From JBBTTE01 sp038064375 (GTDB lineage Bacteria; Patescibacteriota; Saccharimonadia; Saccharimonadales; UBA4665): DNA of 64,000 nucleotides. Location of the stretch: assembly GCA_038064375.1 (NCBI GenBank), contig JBBTTF010000004.1:62001-126000 (forward strand). The letters are read 5' to 3'. The notes beneath the pieces are model-generated. The model worked only from the letters and a program-made list of their open reading frames with translations. It had not been told where the DNA came from and ran no database searches. The position numbers and the translations under genes are program-made. Shown piece after piece: positions 57,980 to 64,000 of the stretch. Each line of letters opens with the position of its first letter. The stretch's first letter is position 1.

Positions 57980-58311
57980 GATCGGTATTGGTGAATGATA
58001 GAGGTCACGACGCCCCAGACCTGATCCTCTGGATTGAGGTGGTTGTGCCGACAGATGGTCGAGCCCTCAACCCGCCACGCCACGACTAGATCTGTATCTC
58101 GTGGCGTCACGGCGCGGTCAATCACGGCTACGTCGCCGTCATAGATGCCTTGATCAGTCAGGGCGTGCCCCGCCAGCCTAAACAGATAGGTGCTGCTCGG
58201 CCGCTTAACTAGCAGCTGATTGATATCTAGTGCTAGTCGCTGTCCTTGCCCTCGTTGATCTAGGGCTGGGTTTGGAAAGCCGGTGTGAACTGATACTCCA
58301 TCGTCGTTCAT
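57976..58311 (-). CDS. umuD: UmuD-like protein lacking the catalytic Ser-Lys dyad
   Basis: 111 residues. Aligned with E. coli UmuD: TGFPNPALD matches CGFPSPAAD at the self-cleavage site, ALDINQLLVKRPSSTYLFRLAG matches the next strand, and IYDGDVAVIDRAVTPRDTDLVVAWRVEG matches the core. Only 10 residues precede the cleavage-site Gly, so the protein is nearly UmuD' in length. The serine of GDSM is Ala50 (GHAL) and the catalytic lysine position is Cys87 or Arg88, depending on alignment. It should thus neither self-cleave nor need to. It probably forms a ready-made UmuD'2C polymerase. ATGA overlaps on both sides show strict translational coupling. Confidence 0.86.
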   Translation of the reverse strand: MNDDGVSVHTGFPNPALDQRGQGQRLALDINQLLVKRPSSTYLFRLAGHALTDQGIYDGDVAVIDRAVTPRDTDLVVAWRVEGSTICRHNHLNPEDQVWGVVTSIIHQYRS

Positions 58312-58580
58312 GCTGCCGCCTTCATGCCAACTAGTGTCCAGTGGTTGTCGTTGTCGACACGTAGGCGGTATTGGTTCTGGCCGTCGCTCATGTCGAATAG
58401 TCGGATTAGTTGTTGGCCTTTTTGGACGAGGTAGCGCATGCCGGATTCACCAAAGGTGTATTCTTGCCCGTCCATTACCATGCGGCGCGGGTAGCTTTCT
58501 AGCCGTTCGCTGCCCTTTTGTCCTCGGAAATATACGGCAGTTATCTCAATAGTTTGGTCGTCAAAATTAGCAATTTTCAT
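58308..58580 (-). CDS. Small protein of the umuDC operon, function unknown
   Basis: 90 residues from the ATG at 58580, which lies 10 nt after an AGGAG Shine-Dalgarno (58591-58595); the TTG nine nucleotides upstream is only 1 nt from it. The sequence is beta-rich and charged: IANFDDQTIEITAVYFRGQKGSERLESYPRRM, TFGESGMRYLVQKGQQLIRLFDMSD, NQYRLRVDNDNHWTLVG. It has a basic and an acidic face, no signal and no membrane segment. The stop overlaps the umuD ATG (ATGA), so it is translationally coupled and possibly modulates the polymerase. Family not recognised. Confidence 0.74.
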   Translation of the reverse strand: MKIANFDDQTIEITAVYFRGQKGSERLESYPRRMVMDGQEYTFGESGMRYLVQKGQQLIRLFDMSDGQNQYRLRVDNDNHWTLVGMKAAA

Positions 58581-58589
58581 AGTCTTCAA

Positions 58590-58889
58590 GCTCCTGTTTG
58601 ACCCCTGTCGGGATCAGATTTTTAATAATTAAGAGAGACTGGCGATCTGTTGTCAGATGTCAGTGAACGGGTTTGAGTTGGAGCTTACAGCGAGGTTTGC
58701 GCTACCGTTCTAGGGCTTACCGTTTAGCTGTGAACTGAGATTGAAGATTGGAGAAGCAGTGACCGGAGTGTACCTTCCATGATATAAGTCTGTGAAGTAA
58801 ATGCTCGGCAAGTCCTCACATGGCTGAGCCTAATTATACTCCATCATGTCAAGATTGCTTGTGCTTATTTGTTGGTTTTTGGCGCCGCG
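58590..58889 (-). other. Long 5' leader of the umu operon (about 245 nt)
   Basis: A TATAAT on the minus strand (58833-58838) gives an expected start near 58826, so the message carries about 245 nt before the first gene. The leader has no ORF of note. A hairpin, GATCCC / GGGGTC (58600-58615), sits just upstream of the AGGAG Shine-Dalgarno and could control ribosome access. No LexA/SOS-type box was recognised. The stretch also holds the few bases downstream of the response regulator gene at 58890. Confidence 0.5.
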
Positions 58890-59297
58890 CTAGCTGACGG
58901 TGTTGAGGAAGTCGACCAATTGATACGGTGTCATCTCGGCCTTGATCAAGAAGCCGTCGGCCTGCTTTTCGATGTCGGCGCGAACGTCGTCGCGTTGCTC
59001 CAGATTGGTGGTGATAATAATCTTGGCGTTGATCTGTGGAACGCGGGCTGGATCTCTGAGCGCTCTCAGAATCTCGATTCCGGACAAGTTGGGGATCATC
59101 AGGTCAAGCAAGATGATGTCGTAGTTGTTGGTTTGGGCCTCCTTGAGGGCTTCTTCGCCGTCGGCTACTACTGTGACTTTGTAGCCGTTCTTGGTTAGGG
59201 CGCGGCCGTATAGTTCGCTGATAAAGTGCTCATCCTCAATGCAGAGGACGGTTCGGCCAGCTGCTGGGGCTGCGGGAGTGACTTGTGCTGGTTCCAT
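58890..59297 (-). CDS. Single-domain response regulator
   Basis: 135 residues from the ATG at 59297. Receiver only: LCIEDEHFISELYGRAL (acidic pair), YDIILLDLMIPNLSG (phospho-acceptor, about Asp67), IIITTNLE (Thr), FLIKAEMTPY (Lys). A Pro/Ala-rich extension of about 15 residues precedes it. It follows a histidine kinase gene by 20 nt and is likely its partner. TGG-TAAAGT on the minus strand (59305-59313) ends 7 nt before the ATG, so it may also have its own leaderless transcript. The umu operon lies beyond it. Confidence 0.9.
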   Translation of the reverse strand: MEPAQVTPAAPAAGRTVLCIEDEHFISELYGRALTKNGYKVTVVADGEEALKEAQTNNYDIILLDLMIPNLSGIEILRALRDPARVPQINAKIIITTNLEQRDDVRADIEKQADGFLIKAEMTPYQLVDFLNTVS

Positions 59298-59317
59298 AAT
59301 CAATACTTTACCATGAG

Positions 59318-60856
59318 TTAACGCCTGTAGAGGGAGTGGTTCTTAATCCAGCCGTGAGCGCCGCGGGTGATTTCGAAGTCGTTGGGCTTTTGGTTCTTGC
59401 CTAGCTTGTCATAAGGCAATAAGGTGAAGCCGAAGGTACTGCCCTGACCCTCGTGGCTCTTAACCGTTATAGTGCCGCCGTGGGCTGTCACAATCGCTTT
59501 GGCGAGGTATAGGCCTAGGCCGGTGCCGCCGATCTGGGCGCGGTTGCGGTGATCGCGGTAGAACTTGCTAAACAGATTGGGCAGGATGCTGCTTGAGATT
59601 CCCAGCCCAAAGTCTTGGACGGTTGTCTCTACCAGACCTTCCGGATTGAGGAAGGTTTTGATCTCGATGGTTTTGCTGGTGCCGCTGTACTTGATGGCGT
59701 TGTCGACGAGGTTGTTAACTACTTCTCGGATGCTTAACTTATCTATTGCAACCGGTGGCAAATCCTTGGCAAAGCTGCACTTGAGGCTGATGTCGCGGAC
59801 TTTGGCGCGCAGACTGAGCATCTCAATCGAACTCTTGAGTGTGGTGCTCCAGTCTTCGGAGTGGAGCTTGAGTTCTAGTTGGTCGTTGTCGACGCGGGCG
59901 ACGTTGAGGATGTTGTTGACGAAGGCGGTTAGCTGTTCGGCCTGGGCATTCATCTTCATCATAAAGCCTTTTAGCTCTGGGTCGTCGATGTTCTTGCCAA
60001 GTTCGTCCTCAAAGACCTCGATATAGCCCCTGAGCAGCGTGAGTGGTGTTCTGAGCTCATGGACACTGAGAGCAATGAAGCTGACGGCTTGGTCGTCTTG
60101 GCTGTACTCCTTGGTGTGGTCGAATAGCACGAGCATGGTTTCGTTGTGCTCGGGATTATTGCGGTTGTAGTAGGCTGCTAGATCAAACAATCTGGTCGGG
60201 TGATCATCGCGGACGTTGAGCCTTACCCTTTCCCAGCTAGAAACGGCTGTGGCGCTCTTGACCTTCGAGGTTTTGAGCCACTTATCAAAGGTCTCCTCGC
60301 TTGGGAATGACATGTCGATCACCATGTAGACGTTCTTGCCTACCATCTCCTCTACGGTTAGTCCGACGTAGGCGGCGGCGGCTGGGTTAGCAAATCTGAT
60401 TGTCTCCGTCTCGTCGAGCATTACCATCGGTAGTGGTAAGTTTTGGGCGATGAAGTTGTGGTGCAGGTCGCCGGAGAGTAGTTCCATCTCGGCTTCGGCC
60501 TGATTAGAAATGTTGATTAGTTGATAGATCTGATTGACCAGACTGATTACGAGCTCGCGGCCCATTCTAACTTCGTCAAAAGTTGGCGCAGTGGCACCGT
60601 GCTCTGCTGGACTGAGGTGAAGCACGGTTTGCCATAGAGCTCGCATCGGCTCGACTACCCTACTGCTAACAATGTTCACGCCGATTAAAGCAGCGATGCT
60701 GCTGAGCGAAAGAGTTATTAAGGCGCTCTCTGTAATGCCAAGATTGGTGGATGCCAATAAACCGCCAATAATTAAGATAGCGATGATGTTTTGAATCACC
60801 ACCATGGCAAGCAGGTGCAGTCTGACTTGGCTGCGGAGTTCGTCTAATCGGTCCAT
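59318..60856 (-). CDS. Membrane histidine kinase with PAS domain
   Basis: 512 residues. Two N-terminal transmembrane helices with almost no loop between (about 13-33 and 42-63), a linker, a PAS domain (about 145-250; LPLPMVMLDETETIRFANPAAAAYVGLTVEEMVGKNVYMVI), HisKA with SFIALSVHELRTPLTLLRGYIEVF (His about 278), and HATPase motifs REVVNNLVDNAIKYSG, VQDFGLGI and GGTGLGLYLAKAIV. It is catalytically complete. The short extracytoplasmic region suggests that it senses inside the membrane or through PAS. A DUF3048 gene lies 4 nt upstream; the three (DUF3048, kinase, receiver) form an operon. Confidence 0.93.
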   Translation of the reverse strand: MDRLDELRSQVRLHLLAMVVIQNIIAILIIGGLLASTNLGITESALITLSLSSIAALIGVNIVSSRVVEPMRALWQTVLHLSPAEHGATAPTFDEVRMGRELVISLVNQIYQLINISNQAEAEMELLSGDLHHNFIAQNLPLPMVMLDETETIRFANPAAAAYVGLTVEEMVGKNVYMVIDMSFPSEETFDKWLKTSKVKSATAVSSWERVRLNVRDDHPTRLFDLAAYYNRNNPEHNETMLVLFDHTKEYSQDDQAVSFIALSVHELRTPLTLLRGYIEVFEDELGKNIDDPELKGFMMKMNAQAEQLTAFVNNILNVARVDNDQLELKLHSEDWSTTLKSSIEMLSLRAKVRDISLKCSFAKDLPPVAIDKLSIREVVNNLVDNAIKYSGTSKTIEIKTFLNPEGLVETTVQDFGLGISSSILPNLFSKFYRDHRNRAQIGGTGLGLYLAKAIVTAHGGTITVKSHEGQGSTFGFTLLPYDKLGKNQKPNDFEITRGAHGWIKNHSLYRR

Positions 60857-60860
60857 TGTC

Positions 60861-62048
60861 TTATGGTGCGTAAGTGACTTTACTGGATAGGCTAACGGCT
60901 GTTAGCCACGTTTGGCCGGGATTGAGAGGGATTGGTTTGCCAGCGGCATCGGTGAATGTTATCTGGCTTTTCTCGCTGATCTTGGTCCATTGTCCGGTAG
61001 TCACGGCGCCGTCTTGGAAGATATAGACTGGCCCGCTACCGATAGTGGCGTAATCCGAGTGAACGCCGTCGCTCTTGATGCCGTAAGGAATAATCATGGC
61101 GACAACCACGTTGGGGCTGATTTGGGCGTTGGTGTTGGCATCGATATGAGCTGCCCCGCCCTCGACTCGATTGTAGGTGTTGTTGGCGGCCACATAGTCG
61201 TAATGAACGTTATAAAGTGGGCCAGATAGAGCCAGATCAACAGTCTTGGCTGTTGGTACTTTGACAGGTGCAGGCTTTTTGCGGATAAAACTCGTGTAGG
61301 TGCTGCTGGTGTAGCCTTTGGCAGCCTGTAGCTGTATCAGTGTATCGATGGCGGTGTAGACGTTGTGTGGTGCTGCTCGGCTGCTAACACGGTGGTATGA
61401 CCCGCTGTTGCCAAATTGGTCTAGATCTTTGACTCCCCAGATCTTGATGTCTTGTAGAGCCTCTGGGCTACCACCAACATGAGCGTAGCCGGCGTCAAAG
61501 CCAAGTGCCCACTGCAAATAATATGGTCGAGCGCTACGGATTGGGCCGACATCTGCCGGATTGTTGTCTTGATAAAGTGCTAAGAAACGAGTAATACCGC
61601 CTTCGGCAATCGCTTCAAACACGACGCTTGCCTGACTGAGGCCCGACTGAGGCCTTGAATCAAGGCTGTTCTCGATCATTACACCCGTTACAGCTCGTTG
61701 ATTGATTGCTGGATCGACTTGCATGCCGCTTAGATTAGAGGCCACTGTCTTTGGCGCTGGCGGTGTTACGACTTTTTTGACCTTTTGAGCTACTGGTGCT
61801 GGCTTACTCTGATGCGTTAGAGCATAGACTGTACCGAGCGAGCCAATTAGCAGTACAACACCGGCAATGGCAAGCCATTCTTTTTTGCTGGGCGGCCAGC
61901 TAATATGTAGTTTTTGTCGCCATCCTGACTTGGTGCTTGGAGTTTGTGATCCAAGCGGTGTTGGCTGACTATCTTGAGTTACAACTTTGGATATTTGCTC
62001 GGCAGCTACTTCGTCAGGAGTACGAAACCTGTTTGTTTCGTTGTCCAT
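60861..62048 (-). CDS. DUF3048 domain protein, membrane-anchored
   Basis: 395 residues. A basic cytoplasmic N-terminus, a TM helix (about 55-78, EWLAIAGVVLLIGSLGTVYALT), then a large extracytoplasmic DUF3048 domain: AVTGVMIENSLDSRPQSGLSQASVVFEAIAEGGITRFLALYQDNNPADVGPIRSARPYYLQWALGFDAGYAHVGGSPEALQDI and, later, HIDANTNAQISPNVVVAMIIPYG. DUF3048 is found in envelope-linked proteins such as Bacillus YerB; its biochemical role is unknown. The ATG is 6 nt after an extended -10 (minus strand). As first gene of an operon with a histidine kinase and a receiver, it may supply the envelope signal; that is inference. Confidence 0.92.
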   Translation of the reverse strand: MDNETNRFRTPDEVAAEQISKVVTQDSQPTPLGSQTPSTKSGWRQKLHISWPPSKKEWLAIAGVVLLIGSLGTVYALTHQSKPAPVAQKVKKVVTPPAPKTVASNLSGMQVDPAINQRAVTGVMIENSLDSRPQSGLSQASVVFEAIAEGGITRFLALYQDNNPADVGPIRSARPYYLQWALGFDAGYAHVGGSPEALQDIKIWGVKDLDQFGNSGSYHRVSSRAAPHNVYTAIDTLIQLQAAKGYTSSTYTSFIRKKPAPVKVPTAKTVDLALSGPLYNVHYDYVAANNTYNRVEGGAAHIDANTNAQISPNVVVAMIIPYGIKSDGVHSDYATIGSGPVYIFQDGAVTTGQWTKISEKSQITFTDAAGKPIPLNPGQTWLTAVSLSSKVTYAP

Positions 62049-62054
62049 GCGCCT

Positions 62055-62063
62055 ATTATAACA
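62055..62063 (-). promoter_or_regulatory. Extended -10 promoter for the DUF3048 operon (leaderless)
   Basis: Minus strand TGT-TATAAT ending 6 nt before the ATG at 62048. Confidence 0.7.
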
Positions 62064-62090
62064 ACGCTTAAGCTAATTCGCTAGGGGGTG

Positions 62091-63518
62091 TTACAGATTG
62101 GCTAATTGGTCGTTGAGACGTGCTAGGCTGCGCTCTTTGCCGATGACGGCTAAGCTGTCGGCTAAGCTCGGGCTGGCAGCGGCTTGAGTGGTGGCGATTC
62201 TGATTAGACTAAACAGGATGGCTGGCTTTTGGCTGGTGGCTTCTAGGAGCTGGTTGAGCCTCTCGGTTAGGTCTTGGGCTGAGAAGTCGCTGGCTTCTAG
62301 GGCTGTCTTGGACTGCTCTAAGAGAGACTTTAGCTCGTCTTGAGGTAGCTTTTTGAGCTGTTTGTGACCACTTATAAGCTCTGGTTTGATCGGCAGATCC
62401 TTAAAGAAAAAGATAGTTAGCTCTGACAGTTCCGCAAAGAACTTAAGACGCTCCTGTACCAGTCCTAGCACCTGTTTTTTGTAGGCATCGTCATAGGCTT
62501 GGGATTCATCTGGCCAATAGTTAGCGACTTGGTTGTAGAGATCGTCTAAGGCGAGCTCTCGGATGTAGCTGCCGTTCATCCAGAGCAAGCGTCTCTCGTC
62601 AAAGTGTGCCCCGCTCCGTCCGACGCGGCTTAGGCTGAACTTGCTGATGAGTTCTTGGCGGCTGAAGACTTCTTGCTCGGTACCGTCGTTCCAACCAAGG
62701 CTGGCGATAAAGTTCACCAAAGCTTCCGGCAAAAATCCGTCACGAATGTAGTCCAGTACATCTTTGGCGCCGTCACGTTTGCTGAGCTTTTTGTTGCCTT
62801 CGGCTCCCATGATATGTGGCACAGTGGCCATGGTTGGCGGCTCTATCTCCAGTGCTTCGTATAGGTTGAGATAATTTGGGACACTGGCTACAAACTCTTG
62901 TCCGCGGATGATATGGCTGATCTCCATCTCGTTGTCATCAACGATGTGGGCGAAGTTGTAGGTTGGAAAGCCGTCAGATTTGATAAGTACAAAATCATCG
63001 ATTACCTCTGGGCCGGTATTGAGATCGCCCATGACTTCGTCGTGCCATTGATAGTTTTTGGGGTCGGATTTGAACCTTAACGGCTGGCTACCGTCCCAAC
63101 TCGGTGGATTATCTGGACGATGGTTGCGATACAAAAAAGGCTGCTTGGCTGCCTGCGCTTTTTCTCTGAAGGCCTGAACTTGTGCCGGAGTATATGGATC
63201 GGCGTAAGCACGGCCACTGTCGACTATCTTCTGGGCCCACTTTTTGTAAGTGTCTAGCCTTTCGCTTTGGGTATATGGTGCGAATGGCCCGCCAATGTCA
63301 GGACCTTCATCATAGTCCAGACCAAGCGCTCGTAAACTATTCATTAGATGTTGGCGTGCGCCCTGAACTTCGCGCTTCTGGTCAGTGTCCTCAAACCGCA
63401 GCACAAACTTGCCTTCGGCTTGCTTGGCTAGCAGCCACGCGAATAGTGCGGTTCTGATGCCGCCAACATGCAAATAGCCAGTTGGACTGGGGGCAAAACG
63501 GGTTCGTACTGGCTTCAT
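62091..63518 (-). CDS. gltX: Glutamyl-tRNA synthetase
   Basis: 475 residues from the ATG at 63518. Class I motifs: RTRFAPSPTGYLHVGGIRTALFAWLLAKQ with HIGH as HVGG, a zinc-free middle region, RGQEFVASVPNYLNLYEAL, and KMSKS-type loop KKLSKRDGAKDV. The C-terminal helical anticodon-binding domain is complete. It charges tRNA-Glu (encoded at 51.99 kb) and, in organisms without GlnRS, tRNA-Gln. The frame extends to 63542, but TATAAT (63526-63531, minus strand) ends 7 nt before the ATG at 63518, and the earlier ATGs fall in or before the promoter. Confidence 0.95.
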   Translation of the reverse strand: MKPVRTRFAPSPTGYLHVGGIRTALFAWLLAKQAEGKFVLRFEDTDQKREVQGARQHLMNSLRALGLDYDEGPDIGGPFAPYTQSERLDTYKKWAQKIVDSGRAYADPYTPAQVQAFREKAQAAKQPFLYRNHRPDNPPSWDGSQPLRFKSDPKNYQWHDEVMGDLNTGPEVIDDFVLIKSDGFPTYNFAHIVDDNEMEISHIIRGQEFVASVPNYLNLYEALEIEPPTMATVPHIMGAEGNKKLSKRDGAKDVLDYIRDGFLPEALVNFIASLGWNDGTEQEVFSRQELISKFSLSRVGRSGAHFDERRLLWMNGSYIRELALDDLYNQVANYWPDESQAYDDAYKKQVLGLVQERLKFFAELSELTIFFFKDLPIKPELISGHKQLKKLPQDELKSLLEQSKTALEASDFSAQDLTERLNQLLEATSQKPAILFSLIRIATTQAAASPSLADSLAVIGKERSLARLNDQLANL

Positions 63519-63525
63519 TACACTC

Positions 63526-63531
63526 ATTATA
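63526..63531 (-). promoter_or_regulatory. -10 box for gltX (leaderless)
   Basis: Minus strand TATAAT, ending 7 nt before the ATG at 63518. A second TATAAT occurs about 30 bp upstream. Confidence 0.6.
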
Positions 63532-63554
63532 GGAGAAAACAACTTACAGGGGAA

Positions 63555-64000
63555 TTATAGTGAGCTAGCAAGGTCAATTAGCTGTCGATTGCCGAGTGAG
63601 CCGTTGGATTGAATTTGATACCAAATGCCGCTGTTGACCCAAGTTGCATTATGCTTGCCGTATATGTAGATCGTGCGACCGGCCGTCTCGATTGTCTCGT
63701 AATTGGCGTCCGTAGTTTTGACAAAAACGTCACGTAGAGCGGCGCTGTCCCAAGAAGTTTTCTTCTGGGTTATGGTATAGCCACGGTCGTCATTGCTATT
63801 ACTGTTGAACTGAGTAGCGACTACGCCTTCGCTGTAGTTGAGCTTGCCAAGGCTGTAGCCCGCTGGCTTATAGGTTGGTAGGCTGGCATCAAAGCCAGCT
63901 TTGGCTGAGGCCATCTGTAGGCGTGCATTTGGAAGGTTCTGGGCCGTTACAAGACCTAGAGTAGTTACAGCCAAAACAATAGCTGCACCAATGCCAACAC
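63555..64000 (-). CDS. DUF4367-like membrane-anchored protein (partial, N-terminus outside)
   Basis: The frame is open to the window edge, so the first residues are missing; about 147 residues are visible. A hydrophobic segment near the edge (VGIGAAIVLAVTTLGLVT) is a TM helix. The extracytoplasmic part has YKPAGYSLGKLNYSEGVVATQFNSNSND, TITQKKTSW, TIYIYGKHNATWVNSGIWYQIQSNGSLGNRQLIDLASSL. This ends in the pattern of DUF4367, a domain often at the C-terminus of anti-sigma or envelope-sensing proteins in Gram-positives and Saccharibacteria. A cytoplasmic anti-sigma part or a sigma-factor gene may precede it outside the window. It is on the same strand as gltX, upstream of it. Confidence 0.72.
   Translation of the reverse strand, partial: VGIGAAIVLAVTTLGLVTAQNLPNARLQMASAKAGFDASLPTYKPAGYSLGKLNYSEGVVATQFNSNSNDDRGYTITQKKTSWDSAALRDVFVKTTDANYETIETAGRTIYIYGKHNATWVNSGIWYQIQSNGSLGNRQLIDLASSL

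Noticed and set aside
1..64000. CRISPR array, insertion sequences, rRNA genes
   Set aside because: No regular repeat-spacer pattern, transposase or rRNA segment was seen.
1..64000. Alternative genetic code (UGA as Gly or Trp)
   Set aside because: Many conserved genes end at TGA exactly at family length or in ATGA/TGATG overlaps, and prfB is present.

Overview
The window looks like a Patescibacteria/CPR chromosome, most probably Candidatus Saccharibacteria (TM7). The reasons are the very compact gene packing, the small informational, cell-envelope and regulatory gene set with almost no biosynthesis, the division and peptidoglycan block (mraZ, rsmH, ftsL-like, ftsI, mraY, ftsW, murG, ftsQ), and several single-domain response regulators. 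TGA is used as an ordinary stop codon, so this is the standard code and not the recoded Gracilibacteria/Absconditabacteria type. The assignment to Saccharibacteria is an inference from gene content; there is no rRNA here.

Layout. 1-4.4 kb: end of prfB, ftsE-ftsX, a secreted coiled-coil/CHAP peptidoglycan hydrolase and an S41 protease, a coherent cell-separation block. 4.4-9.2 kb: a large helical protein of unknown function, an aldehyde dehydrogenase and pyrG. 9.2-20 kb: response regulators, rpmA with a Trm11-like methylase, a flippase-like protein, xseA-xseB, a degenerate two-component pair, recO and glycyl-tRNA synthetase. 20-30 kb: small and membrane proteins, a 2H-phosphoesterase-like protein with a cyclase, a transporter, a phosphoribosyltransferase, a PIF1-like helicase with a C-terminal HRDC-like domain, a broken signal-peptidase-like gene and an NYN-domain protein. 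30-38.4 kb: the dcw (division/cell wall) cluster with candidate MraZ operator repeats. 38.4-39.0 kb: 617 bp without a gene. 39-44 kb: a sigma-region-4/HARE-HTH regulator, topA, a 55-residue membrane protein and dprA. 44.1-44.57 kb: a probable structured non-coding RNA gene with its own promoter and terminator. 44.6-52 kb: pth, der, pheA, an RsuA/RluB-type synthase, and a histidine kinase with a response regulator. 52-56.2 kb: an accessory island next to tRNA-Glu holding an OLD-type ATPase and a divergent restriction-endonuclease/STAND NTPase, probably anti-phage defence. 56.3-64 kb: a response regulator, a three-gene umuDC operon with a catalytically dead UmuD, a two-component pair, a DUF3048 protein, gltX and a partial DUF4367-like protein.

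Two themes run through the window. First, about 23 genes have a -10 box (often extended, TGnTATAAT-like, several with a -35 at exactly 17 bp) ending only 6-10 nt before the start codon. Their transcripts should be leaderless or nearly so, and this geometry was used to correct several start codons. Other genes, including both defence genes, instead have short leaders with Shine-Dalgarno sequences. Second, several signalling proteins have lost catalytic residues (a pseudo-kinase with a pseudo-receiver, and UmuD). The strongest candidates for something undescribed are the approximately 430-nt RNA at 44.14-44.57 kb, the OLD/STAND island, and the umuDC operon with its small first gene.
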